NCBI GenBank assembly: GCA_964347945.1
Contig: CAYGAW010000076.1
Location: 1 to 5,558 of the forward strand
DNA length: 5,558 nucleotides
Direction: 5' to 3'
Source of the DNA: CAYGAW01 sp964347945
GTDB lineage: Bacteria > Chloroflexota > Anaerolineae > UBA7937 > B3-Chlor
Of this stretch, positions 1-4,944 are shown in pieces; position 1 is the first letter of the stretch; each line of letters begins with the position of its first letter. Under the pieces are notes generated by a model. It was not told the origin of the DNA. It was given only the letters and a program-made list of their open reading frames with translations, and made no database searches. Both the position numbers and the translations under genes were made by a program.

Positions 1-3
1 GAG

Positions 4-23
4 CCTGGATACAACCTGGATAC
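4..23. repeat. Short tandem repeat, 9-bp unit copied twice
   Basis: CCTGGATAC occurs at 4-12 and again at 15-23, separated by AA, giving an 11-bp period. Only two copies are visible and the array may extend left of the window. No function can be assigned. Confidence 0.5.
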
Positions 24-24
24 T

Positions 25-57
25 AGAAGGGCCGTCCCTTTGTGGGATGTCCCTTCT
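25..57. repeat. Imperfect inverted repeat (hairpin)
   Basis: AGAAGGG (25-31) pairs with CCCTTCT (51-57). An inner TCCC (35-38) pairs with GGGA (44-47), with a 3x3 internal loop between them and a 5-base apical loop. No T-run follows on either strand, so it does not look like an intrinsic terminator. Confidence 0.5.
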
Positions 58-91
58 CTGTGTTGGCGCAAGGTGGCAGCAAGAGAACGAC

Positions 92-114
92 GCCCCGCCG
101 TCAGCAGGCGGGGC
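92..114. repeat. Strong GC hairpin without T-tract
   Basis: GCCCCGCC (92-99) pairs perfectly with GGCGGGGC (107-114) around a 7-base loop. No T-run follows on either strand. It could be a backup stem-loop downstream of the tRNA unit or a transcript-end structure from a neighbouring gene. Its role is unknown. Confidence 0.55.
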
Positions 115-150
115 AAGGCTGTCGCCACCAGCACGGGTTCTGTCGTCACA

Positions 151-184
151 CAAGAAAAGGCCCCGAAACGGGACCTTCGGGGCC
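151..184 (-). terminator. Rho-independent terminator of the tRNA unit
   Basis: On the minus strand, GGCCCCGAA (184-176) and TTCGGGGCC (167-159) form a perfect 9-bp stem around an 8-base loop. TTTTCTTG follows directly. It begins 9 bases after the 3' end of the second tRNA, as expected for the end of that transcription unit. Confidence 0.9.
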
Positions 185-193
185 ATCTCACAG

Positions 194-266
194 TGCCGGC
201 GACCGGACTCGAACCAGTGACCTAGGGCTTATGAATCCCCCGCTCTACCAACTGAGCTACGCCGGC
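194..266 (-). tRNA. tRNA with CAU anticodon, probably elongator Met
   Basis: Read on the minus strand this folds into a full 73-base cloverleaf. The acceptor stem GCCGGCG/CGCCGGC is perfect, the D-stem is GCTC/GAGC, and the T-arm has the usual TTCGAGT loop. The anticodon loop is TTCATAA, giving anticodon CAU, and the discriminator base is A. The CCA end is not encoded (CTG follows). Position 31-39 of the anticodon stem is an A-G mismatch. It lacks the initiator hallmarks of its upstream neighbour, so it is elongator Met or, less likely, tRNA-Ile2 whose CAU would be modified to lysidine; sequence alone does not settle this. It lies 46 bases after the initiator tRNA, in the same unit and before the terminator. 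Confidence 0.88.
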
Positions 267-312
267 AACAAACCATCGCCGACGGCCCAACGAGCCATCG
301 GCGCCTGGTTCA

Positions 313-387
313 TGGTAGCGGGGGTTGGATTCGAACCAACGACCTCCGGGTTATGAGCCCGACGAGCTTCCACTGCTCTACCCCGCA
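313..387 (-). tRNA. Initiator tRNA-fMet (CAU)
   Basis: The minus strand gives a 75-base tRNA including an encoded CCA end. Initiator hallmarks are visible. The acceptor stem TGCGGGG/CCCCGCT is paired except at the end, where position 1 (T) faces position 72 (T). The anticodon stem carries three consecutive G-C pairs next to the loop (GGG CTCATAA CCC). The D-stem has an A11-U24 pair. In bacteria the unpaired 1-72 end permits formylation and the G-C pairs direct the tRNA to the ribosomal P site. The D-loop is compact, two bases shorter than the E. coli initiator as I recall it. It is the first tRNA after a consensus promoter. Confidence 0.95.
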
Positions 388-402
388 ACGTCTTCAAAAT
401 GA

Positions 403-431
403 ATTATAGTCGATTGCCAAGCAGAAGTCAA
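403..431 (-). promoter_or_regulatory. Sigma-70 type promoter for the tRNA-fMet/tRNA-Met unit
   Basis: On the minus strand, TTGACT (431-426) and a perfect TATAAT (408-403) are separated by 17 bases. Transcription should start near 396-397, about ten bases before the mature 5' end of tRNA-fMet. It lies in the 60-base gap after the division gene, so the tRNAs have their own strong promoter even if upstream transcripts read through. Confidence 0.92.
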
Positions 432-447
432 GCGAGAGACGCCCGGA

Positions 448-855
448 TCAGTAGTCGGATCCCAACAAGAGGTTGGCCCATTGCTGCCAGTAGGGCTTGG
501 CCTGCTCCTCTGCCATTTCGCGCACCACCGGCGCGCCGGGCAGAGAAGACTCCTCGGTGCTTGCGGGGATCACCATCACAGCCGTTTCTCCCTCCTTGAC
601 CATCTTGAGCCGCTCCCTGGCGATCTTCTCCACGTAAGCGTCGCTGCTCACGTACTCCAGCCTCTCCTGGAGTTCGGCATTCGTCTCACGCTCGACGTCC
701 ACTTGCTCTCTCAGCCACTCTACCTGATGCTTGATCTGGTAGTTTTCGAGTGCCTTGCGGCCGAAGTCCACGGACAGCACGGCCACTAGAGTGAGACTGA
801 CGATGGTCACTACCTTGGGCAGCGAAACGATGCTCTGATGCCTCTTCTTGGTCAC
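448..855 (-). CDS. FtsB/DivIC-family septum formation initiator protein
   Basis: This 135-residue protein has the layout of the FtsB/DivIC family: a short basic N-terminus, one membrane segment (about residues 12-29), a hydrophilic heptad-rich coiled coil (about 36-70), then the family's conserved block (74-95, YVEKIARERLKMVKEGE). The C-terminal tail contains YWQQWANLLLG (about 121-131). Family members are bitopic membrane proteins that link division proteins FtsQ and FtsL at the septum. The coiled coil would lie outside the membrane. The start is GTG at 855-853, preceded by a weak purine-rich stretch (AGAGAG), and no other in-frame start is plausible. It begins 48 bases after the tmRNA 3' end and has no obvious promoter or terminator of its own. 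The family assignment is firm. Whether it is FtsB or DivIC is not resolvable here, so no symbol is given. Confidence 0.85.
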   Translation of the reverse strand: MTKKRHQSIVSLPKVVTIVSLTLVAVLSVDFGRKALENYQIKHQVEWLREQVDVERETNAELQERLEYVSSDAYVEKIARERLKMVKEGETAVMVIPASTEESSLPGAPVVREMAEEQAKPYWQQWANLLLGSDY

Positions 856-903
856 TTTGCCACTCTCTGTTGAGTGCGCTTTATCCCACCGCGCGCCTAA
901 AGG

Positions 904-1258
904 TGGAGATGGCGGGAATCGAACCCGCGTCCAAAGAATTAGACCGAGGACTTCTACAAGCTTAGCCGGCTCTTTGGAATCTCGCCACCGAGGGCCTCAT
1001 GCCGACGGAGTCCCTCGGAAGCCAGCCGATACCGGGTTTCCCCCTTTGCCAGCCCGCATCGGCGTGAGGGCTGGCGCACTCCGGCTTTCTGACGCCCCAT
1101 CCCGGCCCACCAGAGAGAGACCGGGGGAGCGTGGCTGCTTACGCAGCCAGTGCGAGTTGACGCTCGCCGTTTGTGTTTAGTGTGCCCCTGATTAACGAGG
1201 TGGAGCTCCTCGGCTTGCTATCCTCGACCAGCCTTCCCTGTCGAAACCTTTCATCCCC
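904..1258 (-). ncRNA. ssrA: Transfer-messenger RNA (tmRNA)
   Basis: tmRNA rescues ribosomes stalled on broken mRNAs, acting as an alanyl-tRNA and then as the template for a degradation tag. The minus strand starts GGGGATGAAAGGTTTCGACA at 1258, the classic bacterial 5' end. It finishes with the tRNA-like T-arm (GGACGCGGGTTCGATTCCCGCC) and CATCTCC, which pairs with GGGGATG, followed by A. Two further C bases (903-902) are encoded, then T, so CCA must be completed enzymatically. The tag frame lies at 1139-1168 with its stop in the loop of a 7-bp hairpin (1132-1138 with 1143-1149), as in helix 5 of known tmRNAs. An 8-bp stem (1048-1055 with 1068-1075) belongs to the pseudoknot region. At about 355 bases the length is normal for a one-piece tmRNA. 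It lies 27 bases downstream of rnpB. Confidence 0.96.
1139..1168 (-). CDS. tmRNA proteolysis tag, GERQLALAA
   Basis: Inside the tmRNA, the frame GGC GAG CGT CAA CTC GCA CTG GCT GCG TAA encodes GERQLALAA. It ends in the LAA degron recognised by ClpXP-type proteases. The resume codon is inferred as GGC (Gly) at 1168-1166 because of similarity to the Dehalococcoides tag as I remember it (GERELVLAG). The same frame stays open upstream (codons for N, T, N), so a longer tag beginning NTN or TN is possible. The frame and the stop are clear from the sequence; the first residue is an inference. Confidence 0.75.
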   Translation of the reverse strand, partial: GERQLALAA

Positions 1259-1270
1259 AAAAAACAGATC
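1259..1270 (-). other. T-tract and trailer between rnpB and ssrA
   Basis: On the minus strand GATCTG (1270-1265) is followed by six T (1264-1259), immediately before the tmRNA 5' end. GATCTG is complementary to CAGATC (1702-1697) in the rnpB leader, just outside P1, so it could close an outer helix around the RNase P RNA followed by a U-run. This could give partial termination or a processing signal. No compact local stem precedes the T-run, so it is not called a terminator. Confidence 0.4.
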
Positions 1271-1285
1271 ATGAACGATGACAGA

Positions 1286-1691
1286 GGGCGAGCAGGTGTA
1301 CCCCCGATTCTGTTTTGACCGCCATCTGTCTCAAGGCTGTCGCCCTGGTGATGACTACCGCCAGGGGTATTATCCCTCTTGGCGCCATCACTGCGGCAGG
1401 AATGGATCCTCTCCAGAACCCATCCCACCTGCCTTGCTCCCAGTCAGACATTCGCCTAGCCGCCGCCGTCACCGACGACGCTGGTGGTCTCTTACACCAC
1501 CTTTTCACCCCTCACCGACGGCTCCCGGAACAAGTCCGGTCCCCGTTGGCAGGTATGTTCTCTGTTGCAGTTGTCGTCAGGGATCACCCTGCCTGGACTT
1601 ACTGTTTCATCCAGTGACCTTGCCCATGAGGGCAGGGAGTCGGGAAGTTCCTCTGGGAGGCGAATCCCAGCGGCGGTCCCCTTGCTCGCCC
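1286..1691 (-). ncRNA. rnpB: RNase P RNA, bacterial type A-like
   Basis: RNase P RNA is the catalytic subunit that cuts 5' leaders from pre-tRNAs and pre-tmRNA. The minus strand shows the family's conserved blocks in order: a GAGGAA block (1653-1648), ACAGAGAACATACC (1565-1552), GGGTGAAAAGG followed by GTGGTGTAAGAGACCACC (1510-1483), GGAGCAAGGC (1440-1431), and AAAACAGAA at 1318-1310. The ends are set by a perfect 9-bp P1 helix, GGGCGAGCA (1691-1683) with TGCTCGCCC (1294-1286). About 406 bases is normal for the family. The universal core is unusual: the 5' block reads GAGGAACTTCCCGA rather than the usual GAGGAAAGTCCGGG, and the 3' block reads TCGGGGGTA rather than CCCGGCTTA. These still pair as P4 with the bulged U kept. 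The exact mature ends are inferred. Confidence 0.93.
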
Positions 1692-1731
1692 AGACCGATC
1701 TGGTTGTTAAGGTAGGAGGGATCAGCGGTCT
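1692..1731 (-). other. Structured 5' leader hairpin of rnpB transcript
   Basis: AGACCG (1731-1726) pairs with CGGTCT (1697-1692), abutting P1 of the RNase P RNA. An alternative fold pairs AGACC (1731-1727) with GGTCT (1696-1692) and adds GATC/GATC, with a 3-base bulge. The promoter predicts a start near 1758, so the precursor would carry a leader of about 67 bases that must be removed or kept as an extension. The function is unknown. Confidence 0.45.
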
Positions 1732-1764
1732 GTCCCCACGGACGCTTTCTTTCGTCTCGCCTCA

Positions 1765-1793
1765 ATTGTAACATACCTGTGTGGCATTGTCAA
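1765..1793 (-). promoter_or_regulatory. Sigma-70 type promoter for rnpB (and probably ssrA)
   Basis: On the minus strand, a perfect TTGACA (1793-1788) and TACAAT (1770-1765) are separated by 17 bases. The start is expected near 1758. Its -35 element is the left half of a palindrome shared with the divergent copper-operon promoter. Confidence 0.92.
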
Positions 1794-1795
1794 GC

Positions 1796-1824
1796 TTGAC
1801 AAACGGGATGGCTTGTGATATACT
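1796..1824 (+). promoter_or_regulatory. Sigma-70 type promoter for the copper operon
   Basis: A perfect TTGACA (1796-1801) and TATACT (1819-1824) are separated by 17 bases. Transcription should start near 1831, about 43 bases before the repressor gene. A near-consensus promoter is expected for an operon controlled mainly by a repressor. Confidence 0.92.
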
Positions 1825-1833
1825 AGTGTCAGA

Positions 1834-1855
1834 CCCCCTCCCCCCTGGGGTGGGA
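1834..1855 (+). promoter_or_regulatory. Probable CsoR operator (G/C-tract pseudo-palindrome)
   Basis: TCCCcCCtGgGGtGGGA (1839-1855) is a near-symmetric inverted repeat of C and G tracts, preceded by another C5 run (1834-1838). It overlaps the predicted transcription start and lies upstream of the repressor gene. CsoR/RcnR-family proteins are known to bind GC-tract inverted repeats at such positions. The site is inferred from sequence and position. It is C/G-richer than the textbook TACCC-GGGTA form. Confidence 0.6.
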
Positions 1856-1873
1856 TAGCGAAGGAGTAGAGCT

Positions 1874-2152
1874 GTGGAGGGAGAAACGAAAAGGGAAGTG
1901 GTGAATCGCCTGAAGAGCGTCGAGGGTCACGTACGGGGCATACAGCGTATGGTTGAAAGGGACGAGTACTGCATCGACGTCATTAAACAGAGCATTGCGG
2001 TGCAGCGTGCCCTGGAGAAGGTGAACCAGCTGATGCTGCGGAACCATCTGGAGACGTGCGTGACCACGGCCATACGTGGGAAAGAACCGGAGGAGCGGGA
2101 GAGGGTGATCGGGGAGTTGCTGGAGGTTTTCGAGACTGCCAGCAGCCTCTAG
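1874..2152 (+). CDS. csoR: CsoR-family copper-sensing transcriptional repressor
   Basis: This 92-residue all-helical protein has the length and layout of the DUF156/CsoR-RcnR family. The Cu(I) ligand set is present: Cys33, His58 and Cys62, spaced C-x24-H-x3-C as in Mycobacterium tuberculosis CsoR (C36, H61, C65). A Tyr (32) sits just before the first Cys, as in that protein. The N-terminal helix carries the family pattern RLKSVEGHVRGIQRMVE (12-28), whose basic residues contribute to DNA binding. The start is GTG at 1874, with AAGGAG (1861-1866) seven bases upstream. It is the first gene of the operon, followed by chaperone and pump genes, so it very likely represses the whole unit and releases it on Cu(I) binding. 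The neighbouring genes and the Cys-His-Cys set favour copper over nickel/cobalt (RcnR) or formaldehyde (FrmR) sensing. Confidence 0.92.
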   Translation: MEGETKREVVNRLKSVEGHVRGIQRMVERDEYCIDVIKQSIAVQRALEKVNQLMLRNHLETCVTTAIRGKEPEERERVIGELLEVFETASSL

Positions 2153-2243
2153 GTGCTTCTCGGTCGTGAGTTGGTGTTGACGAGTGCGACGGCGCTAGAG
2201 CAAGTCGCTGCTCAAGTGCCGCTGAGTTTGAAGGAGGACAGGA

Positions 2244-2450
2244 ATGTCCAGCAAGACGTATAGCGTACCGAACATCTCGTGCGGACACTGCGTGGCCACC
2301 ATCGAGCGAGAGGTGGGCGCAGTGCCCGGCGTGGAGGAAGTGAAGGCCGATCTGGAGGCCAAGGAAGTGATGGTCGTCTACGACGATGAGACGGTACTGG
2401 CCCAGGTGGAGAACCTGCTGGAGGAGATAGGGTACCCAGCAGCGAAGTGA
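2244..2450 (+). CDS. copZ: Copper chaperone, CopZ-type HMA-domain protein
   Basis: This 68-residue protein is a single heavy-metal-associated domain with the ferredoxin-like pattern. The Cu(I) site is NISCGHC, with Cys13 and Cys16 and a His between them (C-G-H-C). The first helix follows (ATIEREVGAVPGVEEV), and a conserved Gly-Tyr (64-65) occurs near the C-terminus, as in other CopZ-like chaperones. It would bind cytosolic Cu(I) and pass it to CopA or to CsoR. The start is ATG at 2244, with AAGGAGG (2231-2237) six bases upstream. A 91-base spacer separates it from the repressor gene and 67 bases lie before copA. No internal promoter is convincing, so cotranscription is likely. The conserved Met often found two residues before the first Cys is Ile here. 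Confidence 0.9.
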   Translation: MSSKTYSVPNISCGHCVATIEREVGAVPGVEEVKADLEAKEVMVVYDDETVLAQVENLLEEIGYPAAK

Positions 2451-2517
2451 GCTTCTGCTGGTCCCGTACGTCTCAGCCGGGGGTTACACGTCGAACGATT
2501 GGTTGGAAGGAAGAGAG

Positions 2518-4911
2518 ATGGCAGAGAAAGAGGTCGCACTGCCGGTAACGGGCATGACTTGCGCGAACTGCGCCTTGACCATAGAGCGGATTTTGGGAAA
2601 AGTCCAGGGCGTGAGCAAGGCCAAGGTCAACCTGGCGAGCGAGAACGCCGTCGTGAGCTACGATCCTGCCCTGGTGAAAGGCGACGGCCTCGTGAGTTCG
2701 ATCAGGGATGCAGGATACGATGTGGCAACCGCCAAGGTGGAGCTGCCCATCACGGGCATGACCTGCGCCAACTGCGTACAGACCGTGGAGCGCGCCCTGC
2801 GGAAGGTGGATGGAGTCCTGGAGGCCAATGTCAACCTGGCCACCGAGAAAGCGACCGTCGAGTACATACCGTCCGTCGTCAACTTGCGTACACTGACCAA
2901 GGCTGTAGAGGAGGCGGGATACGGCGTGATCGTCGTGGAGGATGAGGTAGAGGCTGAAGACGCGGAGGCGCGGGCCCGAGAGGAGGAGATCAAGAGACAG
3001 CGCCGCTTGCTGATCATTGGCCTGATCTTCACCATACCCACGTTTCTTCTCTCCATGGGCACAGATCTGGGGTTCCTTCCCGATTTTGCACTGAGGAAGT
3101 ACATCCTGCTGGCTCTGGCCACCCCGGTCCAGTTCTACGTGGGTTGGCAGTTCTATCGAGGAAGCTGGAAGTCGCTGAAGCAGTGGAGTGCCGGCATGGA
3201 TACCCTTATAGCTATGGGCTCGTCCGCAGCCTACTTCTACAGTCTGGCGGCGACCTTCTTCATCAGGGGGCACATCTACTACGAGACGGCGGCCATGATC
3301 ATCACCCTGATCATCCTGGGCAAGTATCTCGAAGCGAAGGCCAAGGGACAGACTTCGGAAGCCATCAAGAGGCTGATGGGCTTGCGAGCCAGGACTGCGC
3401 GAGTGATTCGCGACGGGCAGGAGTTGGACGTCCCTGTCGACGATGTTCAGGTGGGGGACGTGGTCATCGTCCGTCCCGGGGAGAAGATACCGGTTGACGG
3501 CGTGGTGGTGGAAGGTCGGTCCGCCGTCGACGAGTCCATGATCACGGGGGAGAGCTTGCCCGTGAGCAAGGATGTGGCCGACGAGGTGATAGGGGCCACG
3601 GTCAACAAGACAGGCAGTTTCAAGTTCCAGGCCACCAAGGTTGGCAAGGACACGGCATTGGCACAGATCATTCGTCTGGTGCAGGAGGCCCAGGGGAGCA
3701 AGGCACCAGTGCAGAGGCTGGCTGACAGAGTGGCTGGCGTATTCGTGCCAGCGGTCGTCAGCGTGGCCTTCCTCACTTTTCTGGCCTGGTTCTTCGTGGC
3801 TGATGCAGGGCTGGAGAAGGCGTTGATCACCATGGTGGCGGTACTAGTCATCGCTTGCCCATGCGCCCTGGGCTTGGCCACGCCGACGGCCGTAATGGTC
3901 GGCACCGGCAAGGGCGCGGAGCGGGGTATCCTCATCAAGAGCGGCGAGAGCCTGGAACGGGCCGGAACCCTGGATACCGTTGTTCTGGACAAGACGGGGA
4001 CGATCACGGAGGGACAGCCCAAGGTGACAGACATAGTCACCAATGGTGATCTCGGGGAGGACGAGGTCCTGCGCCTGGCCGCCAGCGCGGAGAGGGTTTC
4101 AGAGCACCCGCTGGGAGAAGCCGTCGTCAACGCAGCGGAGGAAAGAAGTCTGCAACTCGAAGAGCCTCGTGAATTCGAAGCCGTTGCCGGGCAGGGTATC
4201 AAGGCCTCTCTCAACGGGCGGAGGGTTCTCGTCGGCAATCTGAGATTGATGGGGGAGAACGAGGTCACGCTGGGCCAAGCCGAGGCCGATGTGGAGCGGC
4301 TGCAAGCTCAAGGGAAGACCACGGTGATGCTGGCCCTCGACGGCACGGTGGAGGGGGTTATCGCCGTGGCCGACACGGCGAAGGAAGGCTCAAAGGAAGC
4401 AGTGGCCCGGCTTAAAAGCATGGGACTAGAGGTGGTGATGATCACCGGGGACAATGAGCGAACGGCACAGGCCATCGCTGATCAGACGGGGATCGACCGG
4501 GTGCTGGCCGAAGTTCTTCCCGAGGACAAGGCAGCCCAGGTGAGAAAGCAGCAAGAGGAAGGGCTCGTGGTGGCCATGGTGGGAGATGGGATCAACGACG
4601 CCCCGGCCCTCGCCCAGGCGGACATCGGTATCGCCATTGGCACGGGCACCGACGTGGCCATGGAGGTGGGAGACATCGTGCTCATACGGGGTGACTTGCG
4701 CAGCGTGCCCGAGGCGATCGAGCTGAGCCGAAAGACCATGGGGACCATCAAGGGCAATCTCTTCTGGACCTTCGCCTACAACACGGCGGGCATCCCCATC
4801 GCCGCCTTGGGGATACTTGTGCCGTGGATGGCGGCCGCAGCCATGGCCTTCAGCTCCATCTTTGTGGTCAGCAACAGCCTTCGTTTGCGGCGCGCGAAGC
4901 TCACGAGCTAG
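2518..4911 (+). CDS. copA: Copper-exporting P1B-type ATPase (CopA)
   Basis: This 797-residue inner-membrane pump exports Cu(I) using ATP. Two N-terminal HMA domains carry GMTCANC sites (Cys15/18 and Cys83/86). An acidic, Glu-rich linker follows (about 141-160), then eight membrane segments: two class-specific helices (about 163-183 and 195-216), then about 227-250, 256-277, 405-428, 438-460, 748-766 and 770-788. The actuator motif TGES is at 343-346, the transmembrane CPC metal site at 447-449, and the phosphorylated Asp is 491 in DKTGT. The nucleotide-domain HP pair is His530-Pro531 and the hinge GDGIND is 689-694. YN (754-755) and MxxSS (776-780) complete the P1B-1 Cu(I) signature. The length and all catalytic residues are normal. 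ATG at 2518 is chosen because GGAAGG (2505-2510) precedes it by seven bases; an in-frame TTG at 2503 would overlap that site. Confidence 0.97.
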   Translation: MAEKEVALPVTGMTCANCALTIERILGKVQGVSKAKVNLASENAVVSYDPALVKGDGLVSSIRDAGYDVATAKVELPITGMTCANCVQTVERALRKVDGVLEANVNLATEKATVEYIPSVVNLRTLTKAVEEAGYGVIVVEDEVEAEDAEARAREEEIKRQRRLLIIGLIFTIPTFLLSMGTDLGFLPDFALRKYILLALATPVQFYVGWQFYRGSWKSLKQWSAGMDTLIAMGSSAAYFYSLAATFFIRGHIYYETAAMIITLIILGKYLEAKAKGQTSEAIKRLMGLRARTARVIRDGQELDVPVDDVQVGDVVIVRPGEKIPVDGVVVEGRSAVDESMITGESLPVSKDVADEVIGATVNKTGSFKFQATKVGKDTALAQIIRLVQEAQGSKAPVQRLADRVAGVFVPAVVSVAFLTFLAWFFVADAGLEKALITMVAVLVIACPCALGLATPTAVMVGTGKGAERGILIKSGESLERAGTLDTVVLDKTGTITEGQPKVTDIVTNGDLGEDEVLRLAASAERVSEHPLGEAVVNAAEERSLQLEEPREFEAVAGQGIKASLNGRRVLVGNLRLMGENEVTLGQAEADVERLQAQGKTTVMLALDGTVEGVIAVADTAKEGSKEAVARLKSMGLEVVMITGDNERTAQAIADQTGIDRVLAEVLPEDKAAQVRKQQEEGLVVAMVGDGINDAPALAQADIGIAIGTGTDVAMEVGDIVLIRGDLRSVPEAIELSRKTMGTIKGNLFWTFAYNTAGIPIAALGILVPWMAAAAMAFSSIFVVSNSLRLRRAKLTS

Positions 4912-4926
4912 GTGTGCCTAACACCT
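4910..4926 (+). repeat. Small hairpin at the copA stop codon
   Basis: AGGTGT (4910-4915) pairs with ACACCT (4921-4926) around GCCTA. The stem overlaps the copA stop codon (4909-4911). No T-run follows, so intrinsic termination is not supported. The convergent gene ends at 4945, leaving only 33 bases between the two coding regions and no clear terminator in either direction. Confidence 0.4.
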
Positions 4927-4944
4927 GGCGCGACCCCCGGGAGA

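Larger units (their letters stand above)
1..150. other. Non-coding left margin, no gene supported
   Basis: No reading frame here has a ribosome binding site or a recognisable product; the open frames running through it continue into the tRNA genes and are antisense to them. The stretch lies beyond the terminator of the minus-strand tRNA unit. It contains a short tandem repeat and two hairpins, listed separately. It is probably an intergenic spacer. A gene that begins left of the window cannot be excluded. Confidence 0.6.

Noticed and set aside
60..115. T-box riboswitch: CAAGGTGGCAGCAAGAGAACG followed by a strong GC hairpin recalls a T-box core and terminator.
   Set aside because: The T-box core TGGnACC is not matched (TGGCAGC), the hairpin has no T-run, and no plus-strand gene follows, only minus-strand tRNAs.
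848..1180. A 110-codon plus-strand open frame.
   Set aside because: It is antisense to the tmRNA, and the sequence is fully explained by conserved tmRNA elements.
114..1344. A 13-base identity, CAAGGCTGTCGCC, at 114-126 and 1332-1344, the second inside rnpB.
   Set aside because: Across all pairs in a window this size one such match is close to chance expectation, and the flanks do not match.
1278..1771. Several open frames on both strands across this stretch, up to 145 codons.
   Set aside because: They overlap the RNase P RNA, lack ribosome binding sites and give low-complexity Pro/Arg/Ser-rich products.
2170..2205. A second promoter before copZ (TTGACG near 2176).
   Set aside because: No acceptable -10 hexamer occurs 16-18 bases downstream.
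2503..2517. A TTG start for copA, adding five residues.
   Set aside because: The GGAAGG ribosome binding site lies inside that extension and is correctly spaced for the ATG at 2518.
2473..3273. A long minus-strand open frame (266 codons), and another at 3447-4268.
   Set aside because: Both are antisense to copA, whose frame carries every P1B ATPase motif. Long antisense frames are common opposite GC-rich genes.
4912..4944. A bidirectional terminator between copA and the convergent gene.
   Set aside because: Only a 6-bp hairpin overlapping the copA stop codon is present, with no T-run on either strand.
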